Positions 22,001-32,232 are shown, counted from the first letter of the stretch. The stretch is DNA of 64,000 nucleotides from Chondrus crispus (GCF_000350225.1 NW_005178862.1:1-64000), one strand, 5' to 3'. The notes: generated by a model not told the origin, from the sequence alone. Made by a program: numbers and translations.

Positions 22001-25000
22001 CGGGGAGAAGCTCCCAGATCAACTACCTCTGAATTGAAACTCACTGCCTCCGGCAGCAGCCGTTCGGGGCAGACAAAAGATGAACCTACCAGCAAGGACA
22101 CCTCCGTTCATTTGCCTCCAGACAGGGTTCTCAACGCGCCCATGATACAACGAATTATGGTAGAATTGTTTGATCAGCCAGACGAGATCCTCCGACACTA
22201 CAACGAGCCTTTGAGCGCAGAGTTGCTTCGATTGGCGACTCTCCTCATCCGATACATGCCAGGAGAAGTCGGCAGGTACCGCAAGGAACTAATCAAGTTT
22301 GGGTGGAATCATTTGAAGCGAGAAGACTCAATTGCGAAGCAGTGTGCATTTGTCAACGTGTCTCGGTTTTTTGAGGCCTACCAAGCACCTGACAAAATTA
22401 TACTACAAGTTTTTGTAGCTCTGTTGCGTGCATGCCAGGGTGAAGGGAAGGAACTTGTACAGGAAGCTCTCGATATTCTTACTCCAGCACTTCCTCATCA
22501 ATTGGAACATAATCCGGCAGTGCATAAGTATCCGCTATGGATACGGTACACGAAGAAGATTCTTCTAGAAGAGGGACATAGCGCGCCAAACCTCGTTCAC
22601 ATATGGCATTTGATTGCTCGCCATGCGTCCCTTTTCTACGTTGCGAGGGCACAGTTCGTACCGATCATGGTGAACTCTCTCTCACGGATTGGTCTAAGCA
22701 CCTCTGCAAACGCAGAAAGTCGCCGACTTACACTTGATCTTGTAGATCTCATCATACGATGGGAACAGACTCGTCGTCAAAATATACAGAGCAATTCTCC
22801 GCAAGACATGGATGGAGATTCGCAACACAGTGGACAAAATAGGTCGAGAAAGAGGACGAGAGAGGAAGAGACAAAGTCCAGCATCACTGGGGAAGACTCA
22901 CCCAAGGGCACTGAGAGGTCTCATGTCCAGTCCAACGAACCCCCGTCGAAGACCAGAAGATCTGAAGGTTCTCATCCAATTCCAGAGTGCGCGTCACCGA
23001 AAAAGCCAAATTCAGCTGTTGGCCTGCGCGATACTGAAGACTTCAAGCCAACAACGGCTATGACTGATGTTTTGATTCACTTTCTCGTGCAAATTCCATT
23101 TCGCGGATTAGATCGTCGCGACTATCCGTTAGTTACGAAAAGGTGCATAATGCTCTTGAAACAAGCATCAGCTCTCTGGCCGGCTTCAACTGCAAGACTC
23201 GCGTTTCTGGGGAAATTTTTAGAAGCACCGAATGGTGAGAAGCCCAGTACACAACTTCAGCACGACTCAAAGAAGATCTCAAACCAGGGGTCTCAGTCGA
23301 TGGCAAATCAAAGTATGGATGGTAAAATGGGCTTCAGAGGCGAGCTCCCACAGGCGGAAAGAGGGCGTTCTGGAGCCCGACATGCAGCTCTCTCTGCGGC
23401 TCTTGGAGTTGCGATCGTTTTGACCAAGTGCCAAGGGCGGAGGTTTGTGAAGGAGAATGTCTCACCAATCCGAGATTTGATCGTGCCGGCTGTGGCAGAG
23501 GGTGATTTTCGGATGGCTGGACTCTTTGCATCGTTGCTGAAAGAGCTCGTTCGGCTGTGGCCGCCACCCCCATCTGTGAACGTAGACATGGATATAAGCA
23601 AGCCGAAAATGAAGCAATCAAAAGGGCACGCGTCGAAGACTGCCTCGAAGGGAGATAGTTCTGTGCCTGTGACCAAGTCCACAGACCTTGATAAGGCCAC
23701 GTCGAAGGATGATGAGCGATCCGAAAGAACGCTAGGACAAGCAGGAGATCTGTTGATGAAACCTGTTTACAACGTTATCCATGATGCTATTGACGGAGCA
23801 TTAAAGTCCTCCGATCTGAGTGCACAAAACTGCGGTCTTCAAGTTCTGAAGGTGTTTTCTGATGATTCCCCCCAGGAATGTCTAAGATATCAAGAAATGC
23901 TGGTCAAAGGCCTGCAAAGAATGACCAGAGAGAAAGTGAATGCTGCACAGCAAGCGATCTCCTCAAACGCTGGCAGCACACCCAGCAATGGTTCAGGAAA
24001 CCGCAGTAGCGGGGGGAAAGACCGCGGAAACGTCGGCACCCCAATCCAAGCTCATGGAAAGATATCGACTGGGAGCGAACAAGTTCCAACTGATGCAGGT
24101 CGAAGGGGCAAATCCCCGGCAGCTGAAGAACATGCCGCTCGCAAAGGCCGTGAAACTCAGGTCCTTATCTTGTATTTGTCACTGGTTGGGGACAACATGA
24201 TAACGCTGGAGCAAAACCAGAAGAAAGCGACTTTACAATGTATTGTGTACTTGATTGAGAGATGTGTGGACGTTGATGTGCTTTTGGAAGTTGTACGGAT
24301 TGCGAAGAGTTGGGTCGTATGGAAGCCAAGGAAGGAAGTACCTCTGTCTTTACACAAAGAGGCCCTTACTTCGAAGGAGAAGGTACAGTTGCTGCTCAAG
24401 ATGGGAGCATTCGAGCGGTCTGTGAGGGAAGGCTCAGATGGGCTGATGAAGGCATACCTGTCTATAGTGCTAGCGATTTTCGCCGGCCGTGAAAAGCGGC
24501 CCGAGCTTCTTTCTAGACTAGAAAGGGCCTTTATGTACGGAATGAAAGCTGGGGAGCGTTCAACAAGGCAGCAGTTCTTCCAGATCTACAATGCTTCGAT
24601 CGCATCTTCTCTTTCGACGAGACTCGTATTTCTATTGACAAAGCAAGACTGGGAACATCTGTCCGATTCCTTTTGGATTAAGCATGCAGCAGAAGTTCTG
24701 ATCTCTGCCACAGAGAAAGACCGGCCCCTGCAGGGGTGTGTCGATGCATCTGTTTTCCCGGCTGTGGTAAACGGAGAGGCCGTTGACTTGGGAGCACAGT
24801 CACTAGCTTCCGAGGCAATATCCCGAAGTCGACGGGGTAAGGTCGAACTAGGAGGCTCGAAGGTGATATTAGATCCTGTTCTGCTTAGGTTTTACCGAGT
24901 GCAGAAACACATGAAAGTTCGGGACTTCGTCGATCCCTTACAGTCATTGCTACACTACGATTCTGAAATTGCTCATCGCGTTTGGGTTGACCTGTTTTCT

Positions 25001-28000
25001 AAGACTTGGGCCATGTTGAATAGCTCGGAAAAAGCGGCAATGGAGAGATCAATTCTTACGCTGCTCTCCAAGGAATATCATTTGGTGCAGGCTTCTTGGC
25101 CTCGTAACACGGTGCAAGCATTGCTTGATGCATTCGTCAAATGCACTCCGATGCCGCACATTCGAGCGGATTTAATTTTTCACTTGGGCTCTCGGTGGAA
25201 TGCATGGCACACGGCTTTGCGCTTTTTGCAGTTACAAGAGGATAACTTAAAGGCGAAGTTACCACCGAAGCAGATCGGATCAGATGATAAGGCAGACACC
25301 AGAATAAGAAATGAACTGGAAGATGTTGCTGACGCAAGAGCAGAATTGTACCGCCTACTTCATGAACGAGACTTTCTTGCTGGGAGTTGGAAAGTTCGTG
25401 CAAAATCTCCATTAACCAAGAAAGCTCTCGTCCTGGAACAAGTAGCGAAGTACTCACAGGCGCAGAATGTGTACGGGACTGCCATGTCACTGCAATTGTC
25501 CACCGGGAGCGGATTTAGCTTCAGAGATGAGGGAAGTGGGCTACCACATGATCAACCAGGCAAAGCGGAAGTCTGCCTATGGGAGGAGCGTTGGGTAGAC
25601 TGCGCAAGAAAGCTGTGTCAGTGGGAAGTTCTCACCGAGTTTGCTCGGGTGGTTGTCAATACTGAACTGTTGCACGAATGCCTCTGGCGTATTCCAGACT
25701 GGAGTGCTTTGAAAGAGTTGCTCATCAAGAACCCAGTCGAGGACGGCCCACAACTGAAACTCTACCAAGCCTACATGCAGCTACAAGAAAACAAATTGGA
25801 TGTCGCAGATTCGTATATTCAGGGAGGCTATGAGAGGTCGCTTAAACGCTATTGCGCGCTTCCGGAGAGTTGGGATTTGGACGCTTATGGCCCTATCTTT
25901 GTCCAATTTCAACAGCTCGTGGAATTGCAAGAGTCTCGTCGAATTCTTTCGGAACTCAACGCACTTAGTCGGCATGGGAACACCACCATTAATGTTGAAC
26001 AAAAGATCGACAACGTGAGACTCATTCTGAATACCTGGCGCGAGCGATTACCGTCTCAGCACGAATCGCTGACCACTTGGAATGATATTTTGACGTGGAG
26101 GAACCATGTGCACGCTGTAGTTGTCAATGTACTCGAGGCGTTGAAAGAAGCGGCGAGCGCGAAGGTTGCCGCCGCTCAAAATGCCCCTGGTAATGGTGGT
26201 GTTGGCAATCGAAACGCCAATTCACTGCATGCGCAAACGCCACAGGTGCAAGCTGCAGCAGCCATTGCCCAAGCGTTACCACAACAGGTGTTAGTGATGG
26301 GGGTAAACGAGACAGCCTGGAGCGTGCATAGGTTTGCAAAAGCCTGTAGAAAGCAAGGATTCCCAGATATGGCTTTGTACGCTTTGCAAAAACTGTATCC
26401 TTTTGGAACAATGGAGCTCACGGAATATTTTGTCAAGACAAAAGAAACCGCGAAGTCGTTCATGGCGCAACCGCTTGGCATAGACAACAGCACCAAGTAT
26501 GGTCTACATGAGCTAAACAAATGCAATATGGACCATTTCAATTCTAGACAAAAAGCCCAGCTTTTCACAGTGCGAGGAAAACTTTGCGCCGCATTAGGCA
26601 AGGAAGCGGATGCTGTCGACGCATTCACGGTCGCGTTGTCGACTTCATCTGACGTAAGCTCAGCTTGGCTTGCTTGGGGTCTCCACTGTGATGCGCAGCT
26701 TCAACGCCTTTCTTCGCAACTCACTTCCGCTCCAAGAAGAGACGGGATTCAAGGCGCAAAAGCGTCAAATGATAACAAGAAGGAGACGGAAGCTGCCCTG
26801 GAATGGAGAGAGGCTGCCGTGAATTGCTATTTGCAGGCCGTTCGGTTTGGATCTCGCAAAAGCCGTCTGTATTTGCCAAGGGTCTTGCGCCTTTTGACTA
26901 CAGACGTATACAATCGCGTTCACCTGCTGGGTCAAGCACGCACTGATACAGGTGAAATCGATTCGAACAGAGTTAGTAGTGTGCAGACAAAATCAAATGT
27001 TTCGCATACAGATAGGCCGGGTGCGCTAAACTCTACTCCTCCAAGTGCCCATAGCGTTGGGAAAGCAGCAAGTGTCCCACCAGCGCAGCCTAACAATTGG
27101 AATGCAGCAATGCAACCATCTCTTAGCGAAGGTGTTGCGCGAGTCATATCAGGTCTCCTCACGGAGATACCAGCATGGATGTGGATACCATGGATCCCTC
27201 AGCTCGTCCCCATGTTATGTCGGAGAGAGGCCAACGTGGTAAGACCGCTTCTTGTTCGAGTTGCACAGCAATACCCCCAGGCCGCTTTCTTCCCCGTGAG
27301 AGCTTTTATGGAAGATCGCAAGCCAATTGACAGACCTGACAAGATTCTTTCCAAAGATGCTCTCAAAATGGGAAGGCCAATCACCTCTGCTTTGCTTCCC
27401 AATGCATCTTCTGCACAAGCGAGCACTCCCCGTCAGATTCAAATACTGAAGGGACACGTCCAGAGAACTCACCAGCGATATCAAATGATTCAGAAAGCTC
27501 TGCAGCGGATTGAGTCAACGGTAAACGCTTCCCAAGGCACGAGTGAGCACGCAGCGAATGTAGCGAAGAGGAACCAGCTGAAAGAAGATTTAGGGCATAC
27601 CCACCAGGTTCATGAAAAGTACGTGCAAGAGTATGCAGCTGCGCAGCAAAGGCAGCGCCAAGCTTTGGAGCGTCCAAGCTCTGGGTCTGCTGATACAGGA
27701 GCAGACACGCAAAAGACTAAGAAGCAAAACGAAAATCCGAGTTTAGGGCAACCTTCGAACACAAAACCGGATGTGGCAAATGCTCCTGGTGCAGCTGAAA
27801 CCTCAAAGGAGAACCGAAGGGCCGATTGGCTACAAAAGAAACGTGAAGGTCGTGATGAAGGAGGTATCAACAAGATGGGCATGTCCCAGGATGACCGTGC
27901 CGGTGGTACGAATGCTTCAGTTCTGCGAACTCCGTTCGCTCATGCGGATTACGTGATGGCGCACGTCGTCAAGTCGCACCAATTGGTTTATCTGGAAGTA

Positions 28001-29653
28001 GAGCGGATCGCCCTTGAGCTTGCCTACAGGTTAAAGCCGCAGAAAGAGGAACATCTGTTGAGTCTGATGAATGCATTGCTACATCGCTGTTACCAAAATC
28101 CGGTTAAAATGGGCAAGGAGGTAGCCACTCCTTTCCGGTCGGCATTGGAAGAAGTGTCACGAATGTGCTTTCTCACGGGGAATCCGACGCCAGAGAAGCC
28201 AGGGGAACATGGTCTTCAGTCAGGAATTGCTGACCTGAAAGAGGCTTTCGAAGCGGAATTAGCGCCACAAACAGCGAAAGACTTTCCGTCAGAGATTGAG
28301 CCTTTCATTGCAAGACTGCGCCGCTGGCAAGGTATCTTTCAAAGACGTGTACGTTCAATGCCAGACTACTTGAATTTAGAGTCTGCTAGCAAACATTTGA
28401 TTGAGATAAGCCACTCTGATGTGGAAGTGTTCGGCCAATATGTCGACATAGACATTGCCGAACCAAATATCAGCAGGCATGTGAAGATCGAGCGGTTTAG
28501 TGCAGATGTCAGAGTGGTACGCAGACACTCGGGTCCTTCACGCGGGATTCGAGTGATCGGGTCTGATGGAAAACTGTATGATTTCCTTCTTGAAGCAAGC
28601 ATCAATGCAAGCATCCAGTCGACGGAGGATCGCACAGCACAGACGTTTAGACTTTTGAATACTGCGGTGTTTGCGAAAGACTCCGAGGCTCATCGGCGGC
28701 GCATTCAACTTACTGTTCCGACATTTGTGGTAATTGGAGCTCGATCTCGACTAGTGTCCGACGATCCAAGCCTGTCCTCACTTGCAGATGGTCTCGAACA
28801 CTACTTGGAGTGTAACAAGAAAAGGATTGATGATCCGCTGATGGCCTTTCGAACGCTTGCATCGGAATCGTACAACCGACGGAGAGCTCACCCAGGGAAG
28901 GAGACGACTCGAGCAGAGTCTATCGCTGCTCGGGTGGATGCGTACCACGCCGTTTGTTATTCACATGTTCCGGCCAGCTGTTTCTCCGAATGGGTGCGAT
29001 CTCGAATGCCAACTGCAACTAGTGATTTCAACTTTCGGAAACGTTTTTCGGAGACGCTTGGGGCGACGTCTCTTGTGTACTATTCTCTGGCTATCGGAGC
29101 AAGGAGACCGCAAAACATCTTATTTTCGTGGGCGTCAGGAACGATTCATAATGTTCACATGCGGGGGCTAATCTCTGGACGCGGGATTCTGGAAAGCGAT
29201 GAAGCGGTTCCGTTTCGTTTGACGCGAAACCTACAGGGCGTAATGGGCCCCTTTGGATTGGAGGGACCATTCTACGGATCGATGATAGTAACGTTGGAGT
29301 CTATGGCTCAAAACTTTGGGGTTGTGCGCTTATTCCTCGACTTAATTATGCGGGACGAGCTAAGTGGGTGGTTGTCGAACAAGATGGATGCGGGGCGTGG
29401 AAGGAAGGATTTGGATGGTGGTGGTGGTGGGAGGGAGAGGAATGATTTCAAGGTGTTGGAAGACTGCCTGGCTGCTAGCATGCATGCTGTAGGCAAGCGG
29501 TTGAAGTGCAAGCAGCCTGCACAAATAGGGCACTCGCCCGCCGGTCAAAAGAATGTTGAAGAAATGGCTGAATATGTAGACAAACTGATTGGCACGGCAA
29601 GCAAACCGGAAAATCTAGCGCAAATGGAATCGAGCTGGCAAGCGTGGTACTAG
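16013..29653 (+). CDS. TRA1: Tra1/TRRAP, PIKK-family pseudokinase of SAGA and NuA4
   Basis: Scaffold that lets transcription activators recruit the SAGA and NuA4 acetyltransferase complexes. The start at MLTAAKFKTHCAQL (16013) aligns best with Tra1 N-termini; the frame is open from 15938. Most of the protein is HEAT/TPR-type helical solenoid, then FAT (about residues 2950-3600), a PI3K-like domain (about 4140-4420) and FATC, ending QMESSWQAWY. The kinase motifs are degenerate, as in all Tra1: the DRH loop reads GARRPQN and the DFG position is lost, so it is a pseudokinase. At about 4,546 aa it exceeds yeast and human (about 3,700-3,900), mainly through Ser/Lys-rich inserts (near 19480-19830, 21820-22110, 22780-24150 and 27400-27950). 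No intron interrupts 13.6 kb. Confidence 0.96.
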   Translation: MLTAAKFKTHCAQLANPFITPDLRKELATEVRDSIELVHSQDYISFLTHFLPAFKTVLTSLTKPQQVDNIIHQTRAILLEILHRLPHNETLRAKFLEVFSLAMHILRTDNEENAITAIHIIFDLHRNYRHHLGSQVEPFLDFVRLLYESFPAAVKSLLLTKRPPDPAGQPGPRRMATSSQSFKVMTESPLLVMFVFQLYPVYIKTHAPRLVPLMIRAIEVDLPAYSVAAAPKAAFHEFVAAQIKTVSFLAYLLRKHREWMKADDTLLARSVVKLFQSCPADAVSIRKDLLVASRHMLQTFHHGFFSELDLLLDAKVLLGTGRAAVVLRPLAYLFLAEVIHRIRSHLSFRQKEKIILIFSTNLHDPTFSYSIQISAVRLLLNLIDSISKGDIDDANRNTGSRELLLRILRTMVAKYKTLGDQVPRLLKSIDELRSRPNPLESGERLCEVMVGDPMKEIVDFKSLLKTLTHGLKTVIWAAINSGVSDSSVAKGSGGPSGPSSNADTSFAPQPNAPSGRKGVRAGLLEKECETIAQLLEAGQKCFRLYSRLEDKRDCLYDVNNFVPAQNSGDDETVGADAFVTESDPDFAFLGSGPKVSDNSIQEEKDIFDLFAQIFKVLDIRSFQDIFGLRMGDLFEHVVENPAALIIPQQFLANDNISKYFADILLNFLVDNLAVLDVPLPQTAKDLTQKEKIAQSLLKLFKILFASVSFFPTNEPVLRLHIGSLVQKCLKHAATAKDPHNYLQMLRALFKTLTKSKGQFELLYREFMPLVEPLLNGLLALYQGPNRLAHSDLIVELCLMIPARPSTIFPYLDLQIKPIVWSLQGGTENVQYGLRTLEFWVDMLQPEYLERLLARVDPDLSMSMYRLLRVSQSRNTDPAATTLRILGKLGSRARCNRALKPSFETGPDSRSVQKMPLTWPDKSNATLQTDALVQLSVDGLLNRRKDASFSNSTEYKTEAWMFLYSCLCPFIGLTSDISHLPSASSMARTLGVWSTSGSKSASDSEKASASPSAPHKTKQERASETSMVKDILVALIGTAELVQVERLIASAAGKSSTFPAAKTCVSDMSRYFALLTVQQIEKEAQESYSSQTSHIQLENDHSEGSMLSHDVFLDAVTSVMSLEDRTLCQSGLESLQAYVSGLFDYSITTTANALGNESGGQTAREGVLCDGKTDEAPGDSKRVSIGNGTTKSPQSRADNLVQVVSPTKSNVVKPLEIKGEEVIPSKGPQVHPTGTAKVQPDVEMTDAKNGLSDEKTEARKNQKEMPDEHILASSLAPIVDHLCHCCYQKRWNAKWAGAYGLGMLVDGIADDMFSSSYFARNIIYMVRALMFVIRDASAAIEDEIVARGRTILRKLLETCFTRGQTMNSPGKSLPSELSKVLREATVRLTMDLSCDSSNARETARQCLRVLGKTLNRDVADILSHDYCKDQLLRPLMQRSVRQHPFPTQIGFIDAMIFCLELERPLLKEELFSTPLTNVFLNEVIAVSEDPTFEKLTEAEEGIRSKLVENKMIHTGVAKDLLVLRRKAVELLCSVVVNCSSTLLESRNDALFRNIISSLFKNLQSRDKDIVDSAKLGLKQAIADHPKPKDLLQRNLRPILSNLGDYQRLTMQYVEGLSRVLELFSHWFNVNLGEKLLEHLHRWLEPENLVHLKRWAPGTEARVGAAVLNLFHLLPATASKFLEKIVLMVIQLESVLAVAGPGVAHLGLKSAKAASTSPYREPLLKYCNQHAAVATKYFLHHLESDPKRQLFFVMLRSTESLPLRKELMGNPKRLVSQTLLSVEGMGTKSLHIITLIDLLSRHDPSWLGKDPDLIAKLSSYWKTASCFSDSYDSAPSALGQVQEVETLANVFIRYSLRFEKEVATLFLLLTVFSARTTCDFTFVKDFLHAKVTKPSPAESRSTIMVNLFSLFQDKTAPQDRKVHALQYIVIPMLEYHLESRRKQTEESSAAGNDKSSNNPMDIDRSGPVSQGPSSKDSSKRASSGNDSGIAASLSSAVHRGEAPRSTTSELKLTASGSSRSGQTKDEPTSKDTSVHLPPDRVLNAPMIQRIMVELFDQPDEILRHYNEPLSAELLRLATLLIRYMPGEVGRYRKELIKFGWNHLKREDSIAKQCAFVNVSRFFEAYQAPDKIILQVFVALLRACQGEGKELVQEALDILTPALPHQLEHNPAVHKYPLWIRYTKKILLEEGHSAPNLVHIWHLIARHASLFYVARAQFVPIMVNSLSRIGLSTSANAESRRLTLDLVDLIIRWEQTRRQNIQSNSPQDMDGDSQHSGQNRSRKRTREEETKSSITGEDSPKGTERSHVQSNEPPSKTRRSEGSHPIPECASPKKPNSAVGLRDTEDFKPTTAMTDVLIHFLVQIPFRGLDRRDYPLVTKRCIMLLKQASALWPASTARLAFLGKFLEAPNGEKPSTQLQHDSKKISNQGSQSMANQSMDGKMGFRGELPQAERGRSGARHAALSAALGVAIVLTKCQGRRFVKENVSPIRDLIVPAVAEGDFRMAGLFASLLKELVRLWPPPPSVNVDMDISKPKMKQSKGHASKTASKGDSSVPVTKSTDLDKATSKDDERSERTLGQAGDLLMKPVYNVIHDAIDGALKSSDLSAQNCGLQVLKVFSDDSPQECLRYQEMLVKGLQRMTREKVNAAQQAISSNAGSTPSNGSGNRSSGGKDRGNVGTPIQAHGKISTGSEQVPTDAGRRGKSPAAEEHAARKGRETQVLILYLSLVGDNMITLEQNQKKATLQCIVYLIERCVDVDVLLEVVRIAKSWVVWKPRKEVPLSLHKEALTSKEKVQLLLKMGAFERSVREGSDGLMKAYLSIVLAIFAGREKRPELLSRLERAFMYGMKAGERSTRQQFFQIYNASIASSLSTRLVFLLTKQDWEHLSDSFWIKHAAEVLISATEKDRPLQGCVDASVFPAVVNGEAVDLGAQSLASEAISRSRRGKVELGGSKVILDPVLLRFYRVQKHMKVRDFVDPLQSLLHYDSEIAHRVWVDLFSKTWAMLNSSEKAAMERSILTLLSKEYHLVQASWPRNTVQALLDAFVKCTPMPHIRADLIFHLGSRWNAWHTALRFLQLQEDNLKAKLPPKQIGSDDKADTRIRNELEDVADARAELYRLLHERDFLAGSWKVRAKSPLTKKALVLEQVAKYSQAQNVYGTAMSLQLSTGSGFSFRDEGSGLPHDQPGKAEVCLWEERWVDCARKLCQWEVLTEFARVVVNTELLHECLWRIPDWSALKELLIKNPVEDGPQLKLYQAYMQLQENKLDVADSYIQGGYERSLKRYCALPESWDLDAYGPIFVQFQQLVELQESRRILSELNALSRHGNTTINVEQKIDNVRLILNTWRERLPSQHESLTTWNDILTWRNHVHAVVVNVLEALKEAASAKVAAAQNAPGNGGVGNRNANSLHAQTPQVQAAAAIAQALPQQVLVMGVNETAWSVHRFAKACRKQGFPDMALYALQKLYPFGTMELTEYFVKTKETAKSFMAQPLGIDNSTKYGLHELNKCNMDHFNSRQKAQLFTVRGKLCAALGKEADAVDAFTVALSTSSDVSSAWLAWGLHCDAQLQRLSSQLTSAPRRDGIQGAKASNDNKKETEAALEWREAAVNCYLQAVRFGSRKSRLYLPRVLRLLTTDVYNRVHLLGQARTDTGEIDSNRVSSVQTKSNVSHTDRPGALNSTPPSAHSVGKAASVPPAQPNNWNAAMQPSLSEGVARVISGLLTEIPAWMWIPWIPQLVPMLCRREANVVRPLLVRVAQQYPQAAFFPVRAFMEDRKPIDRPDKILSKDALKMGRPITSALLPNASSAQASTPRQIQILKGHVQRTHQRYQMIQKALQRIESTVNASQGTSEHAANVAKRNQLKEDLGHTHQVHEKYVQEYAAAQQRQRQALERPSSGSADTGADTQKTKKQNENPSLGQPSNTKPDVANAPGAAETSKENRRADWLQKKREGRDEGGINKMGMSQDDRAGGTNASVLRTPFAHADYVMAHVVKSHQLVYLEVERIALELAYRLKPQKEEHLLSLMNALLHRCYQNPVKMGKEVATPFRSALEEVSRMCFLTGNPTPEKPGEHGLQSGIADLKEAFEAELAPQTAKDFPSEIEPFIARLRRWQGIFQRRVRSMPDYLNLESASKHLIEISHSDVEVFGQYVDIDIAEPNISRHVKIERFSADVRVVRRHSGPSRGIRVIGSDGKLYDFLLEASINASIQSTEDRTAQTFRLLNTAVFAKDSEAHRRRIQLTVPTFVVIGARSRLVSDDPSLSSLADGLEHYLECNKKRIDDPLMAFRTLASESYNRRRAHPGKETTRAESIAARVDAYHAVCYSHVPASCFSEWVRSRMPTATSDFNFRKRFSETLGATSLVYYSLAIGARRPQNILFSWASGTIHNVHMRGLISGRGILESDEAVPFRLTRNLQGVMGPFGLEGPFYGSMIVTLESMAQNFGVVRLFLDLIMRDELSGWLSNKMDAGRGRKDLDGGGGGRERNDFKVLEDCLAASMHAVGKRLKCKQPAQIGHSPAGQKNVEEMAEYVDKLIGTASKPENLAQMESSWQAWY

Positions 29654-31284
29654 GATGGGACCAAGCAAGGAAGAGGAAGCGGGTATGAGTTTTTGGAAGG
29701 GGTCGGGGGGAGGTGGTGTTGTTGACTTGTGTACAGAACGGGTAAGTGAGGATATGTATTAAATAGTTGAAGCTAGGGATAGCGGGGAATGTATGTGTCG
29801 GACAGGCTTATAAAGTTGACTTGATGTGTCTGAATTTATGTACGTACTGTATCGCGGTGGAGCACGGCACAAGTATTTGCAGGAAGATTCCGTACCCATA
29901 GCAGTGCAGAATTTGGCGGCGTAGGTCCACAAATAGGACAGGGGCTCGTGTTTTGTTGTACAACAACAAAGGTTGTACAACAACAAAGGGCGACGGAGAA
30001 CGACACACAGGCACAAATGTCTTTCCAACATGGACATGGCCTTGTCAACAAACTGGTGATCCACAAGCCACGCGGCAACGCACGCTGTACTGTACACAAC
30101 TCAAACCGCACAGCTGGCTGATCGCTCCGACAGTGACTCTTCCGTCACGGGCGCGGCGCTCCGCACCGCCCGTTGCAGCACGCGATGCGGGCCGGGCCGG
30201 GCCCAAACTGCTGCACGAGGGTGCGAGCTCACGGCAGCCAGAGGTGCGCAAGACCGCAAGGCGTGGCATGACGTAACAGAGGTCGCGAGGGCATCGCAAG
30301 CTTGCGCACAGGTGACGGTGCGCGCGGGCGGCAGCGCGGGCGGGCGGCTGCGGCCGCCGGCTCCGGCGTGGAGGTGGAAGATGTCGGGCGGGGGCAGGTG
30401 GGGGCAGGTCGAAGGTCGGTACGCTGAGGCCGGAAACCGTGATCAGTTAGGGGGCGGCGTTAAAAGCGCGATTTAAGGTTTAATGCAGGGGCGGCGAAAA
30501 GAGGAAACAGAGGGGTCTGTACGCGCCAGCATTTGCGGGGACATGTGGTGACGCTCGCCGGTGTGTAGTACGCGGGGGAAACATTGCGTGTGGGGACGCG
30601 GGGAGGTTCCTGTCGCCCCAAGCGCACCAATGAAGTGCCACCAACACACGGCGCTCTGTTTGGGGGCTTCTACTGTATGCCCACCAAGGCACAGTATTCG
30701 CCTTTAGCCTCAGTTGCTGGAGGCAACTAAGGCCAAGCCCTCGTCTGTTGGCTACAGTATACTAACTGTATCCCTGAATCACATTGTACTTTTTCGGTTT
30801 ATTTTAGAAAGGTTACACCAGTCGAGCTGCGAGTGGCGTGGAGCCTTTTCAAGCGACGGCGGGTGGGGTAGGGTACTTTTTAATAGACCCCGCAGCCTGC
30901 CATCTACCGCGTTAAACCCGGCAACTAGTCGCTTCTTTGGACGAGATCTTCCCCATGCACTTGGGAGCTTACGATACCCCAGAATACGATACCCCAGAAT
31001 TCTGTGGAAATCCTTTCAAATATATTCTACACGTGTACAAAACCTCTGTTCACGATATGGCTCATGGTGTGTTTGTTGCACATAACGCCGCAAGTGAGCA
31101 TGGGAGTAGTACAGCCCACCCTCCCACCACCATGAGACAAAAGGAGTACACCCTCACCAAATGCAGAAGAAGAGCGTCGCTCTTTCGTGGCGCGCTTGCC
31201 GTAATTGGGAAGCGATATGTGGCACACAAGAACTCGTGATTCGCATTTGATTAACATTCTGCTTTCGCATCAAAGAACGCTTTC
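29654..31284. other. Intergenic region downstream of TRA1
   Basis: No gene is supported across 1.6 kb. Contents: a tandem pair of a 17-base unit (GTTGTACAACAACAAAG) at 29955-29988, a GC-rich stretch (30130-30420), the MITE-like repeat at 30669-30764, and a short direct duplication of an ATACCCCAGA word near 30980. Short open frames here do not look like proteins. Confidence 0.45.
30669..30764. repeat. MITE-like hairpin repeat, copy 1
   Basis: About 96 bp with ends TACTGTATGCCC and GGCTACAGTATA (imperfect inverted repeats) and an inner hairpin AGTTGC / GCAACT. The same order of words (CCCACCAAGG, TATTCGCCTT, CAGTTGCTG, GGCAACT) recurs at 50338-50437, so it is a dispersed non-coding repeat. 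Confidence 0.7.
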
Positions 31285-32232
31285 ATGGGTGTCGCGTCTC
31301 ATGATGCTGCAGCACAAAAGCAGGTAAACTTTTTGTCGGACAAGTCTGCGTATCGCTGCCACCGACTTTTGGTTTAACTTCAATCGTTTTGGAGATCGTG
31401 AAGGTTTGCAAACATTTCGCGTTTGCGTTGAGGATATCAAAAACTTGTACCAATTCTAGGGTGGCCTTCATCTAAAAGCCGCACAACCCGTAACAGATAT
31501 AGTGCCGATCCAATAATTGTGACCTGCATAATTCTAAGACGCATGGCAGTGCTAAACTGTTGGGAATATTTGGCATATCTATTTGGAAAGCATCCTTCCC
31601 AGATGTTTGAAATATTTCGGGAAGGGATGCAACTCTTTGTGCAAGGACAGGGACATTTGTTGATGGGACTTATTCCAAAACAGTACATAGCGAAGCGAGC
31701 AGTAGAGTACAGCCGAGTCATTAGCGATAAAGGAACAGAAATTCAGAACTGCATAGGCTTTGTGGACAGTACAGTAGTTGGTATGGCTCGACCAAAGGGG
31801 GAAATGCAGCAGCTCGTAGTATACAATGGGCACGAAAGAAAGCATGCGTGTAGCATAATCAGGAAGGTGATTATTTACTGCTGGGTGCGGCTCCTGTACA
31901 GTGCGCGAAACGCAAATAAATACACCCATCGTCGAGTGGAGTTTTGAGTTATACAGGTCGAGAACATAAAAACCCCTACTCTCTGACATTGTAAACGAAA
32001 CGAAACGACCTATTCCGGACTCAGATTGGTTAAGTAATAAACGCGGCGACCAGCATCTTTAAAAACGTTTGCGAAACGTAAATAAATACGCGAAACGCTA
32101 TAGAGTACAGTAGCAAAAAGTGCGGGCAACTGGCATGTAGTCTTGAATTCACACCAGTAAGAGTCACGGTCCTGCAGCGCTGATCCGGTACAATCTTTAG
32201 ATATCATCGTCGAGCAAAAGGCGGCATTCAAT

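Noticed and set aside
29955-29988. Possible CRISPR-like repeat
   Set aside because: Just two directly adjacent 17-base units with no spacers; an ordinary tandem duplication in a eukaryotic genome.
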